Of a stretch of 64,000 nucleotides of DNA, positions 58,309 to 64,000 are shown one piece after another. Every line of letters begins with the position of its first letter. Position 1 is the first letter of the stretch. Location of the stretch: assembly GCF_011758805.1 (NCBI RefSeq), contig NZ_JAANOW010000002.1, positions 682,001 through 746,000 of the forward strand. Direction: 5' to 3'. Below the pieces are notes generated by a model that ran no database searches, had not been told where the DNA came from, and saw only the letters and a program-made list of their open reading frames with translations. This DNA comes from Mycolicibacterium fluoranthenivorans (GTDB taxonomy: Bacteria > Actinomycetota > Actinomycetes > Mycobacteriales > Mycobacteriaceae). The position numbers were made by a program, and so were the translations under genes.

Positions 58309-59390
58309 AGGACGACGACCGATCGGAGTACCTCGCCGGCGTGCATCTTGTGGAAGGCGTCTTCGATGGCGTCGAGCCCGATGCGTTCGGAGACGAATTT
58401 CTCCAGCGGTAGCCGGCCCTGGCGGTAGAGGCTGATGAGGGTGGGGAAGTCGCGTTCGGGTAGGCAGTCGCCGTACCAGGAGGACTTCAGTGCGCCGCCG
58501 CGGGAGAAGAAGTCCACCAGCGGCATCTCCAGCGTCATATCGGGGGTGGGGACACCGACCAGCACCACGGTGCCGGCCAGGTCGCGGGCGTAGAAGGCCT
58601 GTTTCCAGGTTTCGGGGCGTCCGACGGCGTCGATGACGACATCGGCGCCGAACCCGTCGGTGAGGTCCTGGATGGTGGCGACGGGGTCGAGCTCTTTGGC
58701 GTTGATGGTGTGGGTGGCGCCGAAGCTTCTGGCCCAGTCCAGCTTTCGGTTGTCGGTGTCCACGGCGATGATGGTGCGGGCTCCGACCAGCGCGGCCCCG
58801 GCGATGGCGGCGTCCCCGACGCCGCCGCAGCCGATGACGGCGACGGTGTCATCGCGGCCGATGTTGGCGGTGTTGATGGCCGCGCCCAGGCCGGCCATCA
58901 CTCCGCAGCCGAGCAGGCCGGCCACGGCGGGGTCGGCTTCGGGATCGACTTTGGTGCATTGGCCCTGGTGTACCAGGGTTTTGTCGGCGAAGGCGCCGAT
59001 ACCGAGGGCGGGGGTCAGTTCGGTGCCGTCGGTGAGGGTCATCTTCTGGGTGGCGTTGAAGGTGTCGAAGCACAGGTGGGGGCGGCCGCGTTTGCAGGCC
59101 CGGCATTCCCCACAGACGGCACGCCAGTTGAGGATGACGAAGTCGCCGACGGCGACGTGGGTGACGCCCGGGCCGATGGATTCGACGGTGCCCGCCGCTT
59201 CGTGGCCGAGCAGGAAGGGGTATTCGTCGTTGATGCCGCCTTCGCGGTAGGTCAGGTCGGTGTGGCAGACACCGCAGGCGGTGATGTCGACCACCACTTC
59301 ACCGGGTCCCGGGTCGGGGATGACAATGTCGACCAGCTCGACGGGCTGCTTCTTGGACCGGGAAATCACACCGCGCACTGTCTGAGGCAT
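58305..59390 (-). CDS. mscR: Mycothiol-dependent formaldehyde dehydrogenase / S-nitrosomycothiol reductase
   Basis: 361-aa zinc alcohol dehydrogenase, class III type. Catalytic zinc ligands are in CGVCHTD (residues 39-45) and GHEAAG (His 63), the structural-zinc lobe is [15 protein letters not shown], and NAD binds at IGCGGVGD. It oxidises S-hydroxymethylmycothiol to S-formylmycothiol and reduces S-nitrosomycothiol. Length, motifs and the downstream metallo-beta-lactamase gene all agree with mycobacterial MscR. The start is ATG 59390. Confidence 0.93.
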   Translation of the reverse strand: MPQTVRGVISRSKKQPVELVDIVIPDPGPGEVVVDITACGVCHTDLTYREGGINDEYPFLLGHEAAGTVESIGPGVTHVAVGDFVILNWRAVCGECRACKRGRPHLCFDTFNATQKMTLTDGTELTPALGIGAFADKTLVHQGQCTKVDPEADPAVAGLLGCGVMAGLGAAINTANIGRDDTVAVIGCGGVGDAAIAGAALVGARTIIAVDTDNRKLDWARSFGATHTINAKELDPVATIQDLTDGFGADVVIDAVGRPETWKQAFYARDLAGTVVLVGVPTPDMTLEMPLVDFFSRGGALKSSWYGDCLPERDFPTLISLYRQGRLPLEKFVSERIGLDAIEDAFHKMHAGEVLRSVVVL

Positions 59391-59505
59391 GCGTACAACC
59401 TAATGCCTCCGCCAAAAAATGGAATGGTGTCCAAACAAATGTCCGGTTGCCGGTGGGAAGCGCGAAGGCGACACCGCGGCGCAGCTCGGCGCGTTACCGT
59501 GGGAC

Positions 59506-60354
59506 ATGGCGTCACAGTCTTCGTCGGCCGGAACGGGAGCCGACCTCCTCGTCATCGCGCGCTCGGCGTTCCGGCGCAGCGATTGGCACACGAGTTACGA
59601 AACCTTCGCGCGCGTCGAGGGCCTGCAGACCCTGGCGGTCGACGACTTGGCGGCCTACGCCGGCGCCGCGTGGCGGCAGGGCCACGGCCGCGAGGCCGTG
59701 CGGATCAACGAGCGGGTGCACGCGCTGCTGGTGCGCACCGATCCGGTGCAGGCCGCGGTCAAGGCCGCCGAGCTGGGGCTGGCCTGGCTGGCCCGCGGGC
59801 ACGTGGCCGTCGCCGAAGACTGGGCCGACCGTGCCGCCCTGCTGCTCGCCGGAACCCCGGAGAGCGCCGCCCACGGCTACGTCGCCTATCTCACCGTCGT
59901 GCTGGCGTCCGACGACGACGCCGTCGCGGCCTTGCACGCGATCGCGGGTCGCGCCGCCGACCCGGCGTTGTCGGCGCTGGCGCGTGCCGCCGACGGTGTC
60001 GCGGCCCTGGCCCAGGGGCGCCACGCCGAGGGATACGCCCTCCTCGACGAGGCACTGCTGCCGGTGCTGGACGAGCGGCTGCCGATGGAATGGGCGGGCG
60101 ACGTGTACCGGCGTGCGCTGCTCCTTGCCCGCGGGCATGCCGACGCCGCCCGGCTGCGGGCCTGGTCGGAGTCGATGCAGCGCTGGAGTGAGGCCACCGA
60201 TGCCGCCGCCTACCGCGCCATCTGCAATGTGCTGCGGGCCGGCCTGGACGCCGAGCCGCCCGCGAGCCGGGTCATGGACCTGCGCCGGGTGATCGCGGAG
60301 GTCGACGCCGCGGTGGCCGGCCTGCTGGAGGATCTGCTGGTCGCGTCCCGCTGA
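59506..60354 (+). CDS. TPR-like helical protein
   Basis: 282-aa, almost entirely helical, Ala-rich protein. Paired helices such as LLVIARSAFRRSDWHTSYETF, LAAYAGAAWRQGHGREAV and ELGLAWLARGHVAVAEDWADRA look like tetratricopeptide repeats as found in the C-terminal part of LuxR-type regulators, but no DNA-binding domain is attached. ATG 59506 has no ribosome site; TACCGT lies 5 nt upstream. Role unknown, perhaps a protein-interaction scaffold. Confidence 0.7.
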   Translation: MASQSSSAGTGADLLVIARSAFRRSDWHTSYETFARVEGLQTLAVDDLAAYAGAAWRQGHGREAVRINERVHALLVRTDPVQAAVKAAELGLAWLARGHVAVAEDWADRAALLLAGTPESAAHGYVAYLTVVLASDDDAVAALHAIAGRAADPALSALARAADGVAALAQGRHAEGYALLDEALLPVLDERLPMEWAGDVYRRALLLARGHADAARLRAWSESMQRWSEATDAAAYRAICNVLRAGLDAEPPASRVMDLRRVIAEVDAAVAGLLEDLLVASR

Positions 60355-60362
60355 CGCCCGGC

Positions 60363-60368
60363 TAGATT
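60363..60368 (+). promoter_or_regulatory. -10 element of the leaderless serine hydrolase gene
   Basis: TAGATT is followed by 7 nt and the GTG at 60376. It overlaps the end of the TPR-like gene region. Confidence 0.5.
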
Positions 60369-60375
60369 GGCGCGG

Positions 60376-61200
60376 GTGAGCGCCCTCGACGCCCTGTCCG
60401 ACTGGCCGGTGCCCGCCGCTGCCGCCGCGGTGGTGGGACCGTCCGGCATCCTCGCCGTCCACGGTGACGTCCGCCATCCGTTCCGGCTCGCATCGGTGAC
60501 CAAGCCGCTCGTCGCCCGCGCGGCGCAGATCGCCGTGGAGGAGGGCGCCTTCGAACTCGACACCCCGGCCGGCCCGCCCGGGGCGACGGTGCGGCATCTG
60601 CTGGCGCACGCCTCCGGCGTGGCGATGCACAGTGCCGACGTGCTCGCGACGCCCGGAGCCCGCCGGATCTACTCCAACTACGGGTTCACGCTGCTGGCGG
60701 CGGCGCTGCAGGAGGCCACCGGGATCGAGTTCGGCGCCTACCTGCGCGAAGCGGTGTTCGATCCGCTCGTCATGGTCGATTCGGAGCTGGCGGGCGGGGC
60801 CGAGGCCGCCGGGTACGGCGGGCGGTCCACGGTGGCAGACCTGGCGGTGTTCGCCCGGGAGCTGCTGCGGCCCGCGCTGGTCTCCGCGGCCATGCATGAA
60901 GCCGCGGTGACGGTGCAGTTCCCCGGCCTGGCCGGGGTGCTTCCCGGGTTCGGGTCACAGCGGCCCAACGACTGGGGGCTGGGGTTCGAGATCCGGGACG
61001 GCAAGTCTCCGCACTGGACCGGGGCCCGCAATTCGGTGCGCACCTTCGGGCATTTCGGGCAGTCGGGCACGTTCCTCTGGGTCGATCCCGACGTTGACCT
61101 CGCGCTCGTGGTGCTCACCGACCGCGATTTCGGCGACTGGACCTACCCGCTGTGGCCGGCAATCTCTGATGAGGTCCTGAGAGAATTCGCAGCACACTAG
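60376..61200 (+). CDS. Beta-lactamase-like serine hydrolase
   Basis: 274-aa member of the class C beta-lactamase/esterase family. SVTK places the nucleophile at Ser 40 and Lys 43, the second motif is Y99-S-N101, and HFGQSGT near 225 takes the KTG position. The missing signal peptide suggests a cytoplasmic esterase or peptidase rather than a true beta-lactamase. GTG 60376 fits a leaderless transcript. Confidence 0.88.
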   Translation: MSALDALSDWPVPAAAAAVVGPSGILAVHGDVRHPFRLASVTKPLVARAAQIAVEEGAFELDTPAGPPGATVRHLLAHASGVAMHSADVLATPGARRIYSNYGFTLLAAALQEATGIEFGAYLREAVFDPLVMVDSELAGGAEAAGYGGRSTVADLAVFARELLRPALVSAAMHEAAVTVQFPGLAGVLPGFGSQRPNDWGLGFEIRDGKSPHWTGARNSVRTFGHFGQSGTFLWVDPDVDLALVVLTDRDFGDWTYPLWPAISDEVLREFAAH

Positions 61201-61311
61201 CGCAACTGTGGCCCCACAAGGCACAATAGACACGCACGAAACAACTGCATCGCTTTGGTAACACCAGGTCGTTGGGGAAGACGTCCCTAGTGGAAGCCGA
61301 AGGAGCAGATG

Positions 61312-61824
61312 ATGCGTGCGTCGAACCAGTTCGCCGATGCGACGACTGGCGTGGTTTACGTTCACGCCTCGCCCGCGGCGGTATGCCCACACGTGGAGTG
61401 GGCCCTTTCGTCGACCCTGTCGGCGCGGGCGAACCTGAAATGGACGCCCCAACCGGCCATGCCGGGGCAGCTTCGTGCTGTCACGAATTGGATCGGACCG
61501 GTCGGTACCGGCGCGCAGCTGGCCAACGCCCTGCGGTCGTGGTCGGTGCTGCGCTTCGAGGTCACCGAGGATCCCAGTGAGGGCGTCGACGGACACCGCT
61601 GGTGCCACACCCCGCAACTCGGCCTGTGGAGCGGTGCGATGAGCGCCAACGGCGACGTCATCGTCGGCGAGCAGCGTCTGCGCACGCTGATGGCCTCCGG
61701 CGCCGACACGCTGGCCGCCGAACTGGACACCGTGCTGGGTACCGCATGGGACGAATCGCTGGAGCCCTACCGCGGTGGCGGCGACACCGGCGAGATGACC
61801 TGGCTCAACAGGGGAGTCGGCTAG
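61312..61824 (+). CDS. DUF3145 protein
   Basis: 170-aa actinobacterial protein recognised from its conserved start (RASNQFADATTGVVYVHASP) and the segments CPHVEWALSSTL and TNWIGPVGTGAQLANALRSW. AAGGAG at 61300-61305 favours ATG 61312 over ATG 61309. The biochemical function is not established. The gene is convergent with the monooxygenase (4-nt overlap). Confidence 0.88.
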   Translation: MRASNQFADATTGVVYVHASPAAVCPHVEWALSSTLSARANLKWTPQPAMPGQLRAVTNWIGPVGTGAQLANALRSWSVLRFEVTEDPSEGVDGHRWCHTPQLGLWSGAMSANGDVIVGEQRLRTLMASGADTLAAELDTVLGTAWDESLEPYRGGGDTGEMTWLNRGVG

Positions 61825-63269
61825 CTGACCCGGTAGTGCCCCGGGTCCGGTTCGGCCAACATCCGGGTGAGCGTGGCGCGGTCGAACGGCCACAGGTCGA
61901 TGGTGCCCGCCTCGGTGAGATACCAGGAATTGCATCCGGTGTTCCACACGGTGGGGCCGATCGCGTCGGCGACCGCGGCATTGAACTCTTCGGTGGCCTC
62001 CTCGGTGACTTCCACCTCGGTGATCTCGCCGTCGCGGAACCGCGTGAGCCAGGCCACGATATAGCGGGCCGTGGTCTCCGCGGAGTACTGCAGGGGAATC
62101 GATCCGGTCGGTGAGTTCGGACCCAGCACCGTGAACAGGTTCGGGAACCCGGGGATCGCCGTCATCCGGTAAGCACGCGGACCTTTCACCCAGGCCTCGT
62201 CGAGGGTGATCCCGTCGCGCCCCACGATCGACATCGGCCGCATGTAGTTGTGCGCGTGAAACCCGGTGGCCAGCACCACCACGTCGACCTCGTGGTGCGC
62301 GCCGTCGGCGGTGCGGACACCGGTCGGGGTCATCTCCGTGATCGGATCACTCACCAGCAGGGCGTTGGGCCGGGTGATCGCGCGGTAATAGCTGCCCGAC
62401 ACCACCTGCCGTTTGCACAGCGGCTGGTAGTCGGGGGTCAACGTGGCCCGCAGGTGTGGATCGCGGATCTGGGCCCGCAGGCTCAGCCGGGCATAGGCCT
62501 GCACGGCGCGACGACGCCACGACGGCGTGGTCACGACATCGGCGAGGATGTTGGACATCCACTGCAGGCGGTCGAAGGTGAAGGCGTGCAACGCCGGCCA
62601 GCGCCGCAGTGCCGTCGTCAGTGCCCGAGGTTGGCGCAGCCACATCGGCGCCCACAGGATCCACTGCGGTGACCGGGCGAAGTGCAGCACCGCGGCGGCC
62701 TCGGGTTGCAGCGCCGAGACCACCTGCACCCCGGTCGAACCCGTGCCGATCACGGCGACGCGCTTGCCGCTGGTCTGGATGTCGGGATCCCATCGCGCGG
62801 TGTGCACCACCGGGCCGGCGAACCGGTCCATGCCGGGGATGTCGGGGATGAACGGATGGTGCAGCACCCCGGTCGCGCACACCACGAAATCGGCGGTCAT
62901 GGTGTCGCCGCCGGAGGTGGTGAGCAGCCAGCTGCCGTCTTGGTAACGCGCCGCGGTGATCTCGGTGTTCAGCCGCAGGTGTGCGGCCAGCCCGAAGCGG
63001 TCGACGATCTCGCGGTGATAGCGCTGGATATCGGGACCGGTGGCCCACAGATGGCTCCACGCCGGGTTCGGCGCGAAACCGAATTGATAGATCTGCGAGG
63101 GCACATCGCAGGTGAGACCCGGATAGCGATTCCAGTGCCAGACGCCCCCGACGTCGGAGCCCTTCTCCACCACTGTGAAATCGGTGAAACCGGCTTGGCG
63201 GAACGTATGCGCGGCAGCGATCCCAGCCATCCCGGCACCGATGATGACGATACGGACTCTGCGGGTCAT
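61821..63269 (-). CDS. Baeyer-Villiger-type flavin monooxygenase
   Basis: 482-aa class B monooxygenase. The FAD Rossmann site is IIGAGMAGIAAAH (residues 9-21), the NADPH site GTGSTGVQV and the Baeyer-Villiger fingerprint F-x-G-x3-H-x3-W-D is satisfied by FAGPVVHTARWD near residues 150-161. It should insert oxygen next to a ketone, or act as an N- or S-oxygenase, using NADPH. Mycobacterial relatives include EthA and several steroid/ketone oxidisers, but no specific orthologue is claimed. Confidence 0.9.
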   Translation of the reverse strand: MTRRVRIVIIGAGMAGIAAAHTFRQAGFTDFTVVEKGSDVGGVWHWNRYPGLTCDVPSQIYQFGFAPNPAWSHLWATGPDIQRYHREIVDRFGLAAHLRLNTEITAARYQDGSWLLTTSGGDTMTADFVVCATGVLHHPFIPDIPGMDRFAGPVVHTARWDPDIQTSGKRVAVIGTGSTGVQVVSALQPEAAAVLHFARSPQWILWAPMWLRQPRALTTALRRWPALHAFTFDRLQWMSNILADVVTTPSWRRRAVQAYARLSLRAQIRDPHLRATLTPDYQPLCKRQVVSGSYYRAITRPNALLVSDPITEMTPTGVRTADGAHHEVDVVVLATGFHAHNYMRPMSIVGRDGITLDEAWVKGPRAYRMTAIPGFPNLFTVLGPNSPTGSIPLQYSAETTARYIVAWLTRFRDGEITEVEVTEEATEEFNAAVADAIGPTVWNTGCNSWYLTEAGTIDLWPFDRATLTRMLAEPDPGHYRVS

Positions 63270-63323
63270 CGGGCCTACCTTTCAGATGCCGACGGTATCC
63301 GAAAGGTGGCCCGATGCGATGCG

Positions 63324-64000
63324 CTACCTGGTGAACACGCCCGGGGTAATCGGATCGCCGATGGGCGCAACGGAATTCAGTCGATAGCGGACGAGTCCGC
63401 GGACGAGCAGCATCTGCAACAACGTGTCGATGCGGGTCTGCAGGTCCGCCGGCACCTCCAGCCCGGCCGCGGCGAGGCGGTCCCGGGTCGACGCGGTGAG
63501 TTCGGGCCAGGCCACGGTGTGCGGCCACCGTGCCGACAGCACGTCGATGGCGGCTTTCACGCCGTGATCATTGGTGTAGATCTGCTGGGTACCGGCCGCA
63601 CCGTAATGCTGGGTCGTATGGTCGAACCGGGTGAACCCGTCGGCCACCGGGAGGCTGCTGGCGAAGTGCAGCGCCGGGAATCGATCCGGGCCGATGTCGT
63701 AGCGGATCCGCGCGGCACGATGCGCATGCACCAGCAGTGACTGCCGAAACGTGCGGTGACGCACGAAATCCAGGCACTGCTCCAGTTCGAGCTGGCTCTG
63801 GCATCCGTCGATCAGTTCCTGGGCGGTGTCCTCGTGGTGGTCGGCGGCGTACATCGTCTCGGCTCGGGCGTCGGCCAGGTAAACCAGGTCGTAGGTGTCC
63901 AGATGCTCCACGAAATCGACGAAATAGCACGGCGTGATCGAGGAATCGTGGCGCGCTTCCCCGAACTCCCAGCCGGGTTGGACGTGATAGCTGACATAGG
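63324..64000 (-). CDS. SAM methyltransferase with regulatory domain, C-terminal part
   Basis: The gene enters from the right edge; about 225 codons are present, ending with a stop at 63324. The visible part starts YVSYHVQPGWEFGEARHDS and contains DLVYLADARAETMYA and LDFVRHRTFRQSLLVHA. This is the methyltransferase regulatory domain that follows a class I SAM-binding domain in a widespread bacterial family, so the catalytic N-terminus should lie outside the window. A GTG at 63911 is an internal Val codon, not the start. Confidence 0.75.
   Translation of the reverse strand, partial: YVSYHVQPGWEFGEARHDSSITPCYFVDFVEHLDTYDLVYLADARAETMYAADHHEDTAQELIDGCQSQLELEQCLDFVRHRTFRQSLLVHAHRAARIRYDIGPDRFPALHFASSLPVADGFTRFDHTTQHYGAAGTQQIYTNDHGVKAAIDVLSARWPHTVAWPELTASTRDRLAAAGLEVPADLQTRIDTLLQMLLVRGLVRYRLNSVAPIGDPITPGVFTR

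Overview
The window is high-GC actinobacterial DNA, most likely from a rapidly growing Mycobacterium (Mycolicibacterium). The evidence is the gene content: an MmpL transporter, a mycothiol-dependent formaldehyde dehydrogenase (mscR) next to its metallo-beta-lactamase partner, an IlvX-like protein, a DUF3145 protein, many FadD/FadE/EchA enzymes and TetR regulators, frequent GTG/TTG starts, ATGA overlaps, and leaderless starts of the form TANNNT-N7-(A/G)TG. No rRNA, tRNA, CRISPR array, insertion sequence or prophage was seen.

Positions 1-18923 form a dense acyl-CoA catabolic cluster. It holds two FadD ligases, two FadE dehydrogenases, three crotonases, an SDR, a DUF35/thiolase-fold pair resembling the Ltp2 retro-aldolase system, an HpcH/HpaI aldolase, an Fe(II)/2-oxoglutarate dioxygenase, a D-2-hydroxyacid dehydrogenase, two ACMSD-type amidohydrolases, a nitroreductase and two TetR regulators, one of them KstR-like. 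The divergent promoter regions share variants of an inverted repeat, GAGAAT-N4-ATTCTC, so a local regulon is likely. The substrate cannot be read from the sequence; a branched or cyclic hydrophobic acid broken down by beta-oxidation plus aldol cleavage fits best.

Positions 19143-22659 hold a P450, a DapB-like oxidoreductase and an IclR regulator. Positions 22909-35215 are mixed: a phospholipase-D-like protein, a class III cyclase, a TetR/hydrolase pair with clear operators and a frameshift, a BlaI/M56 protease pair with a BlaI-type operator nearby, a VIT1-type transporter, and a TetR-controlled membrane operon with orphan oxidase subunit III/IV-like proteins.

Positions 35287-44741 carry a detoxification or export module (TetR, small protein, flavin monooxygenase, MmpL) and a self-sufficient P450-reductase fusion. 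Positions 44745-57259 encode envelope and membrane proteins (including a protein with twelve cysteines spaced every third residue), a potassium channel, a third DapB-like enzyme, a membrane-anchored Hsp70-like protein, IlvX, a SABATH-type methyltransferase and a styrene-monooxygenase-like flavoprotein. Positions 57324-57688 are a six-copy 59-bp tandem repeat abutting the formaldehyde detoxification operon. The window ends with a serine hydrolase, DUF3145, a Baeyer-Villiger-type monooxygenase and a truncated methyltransferase.
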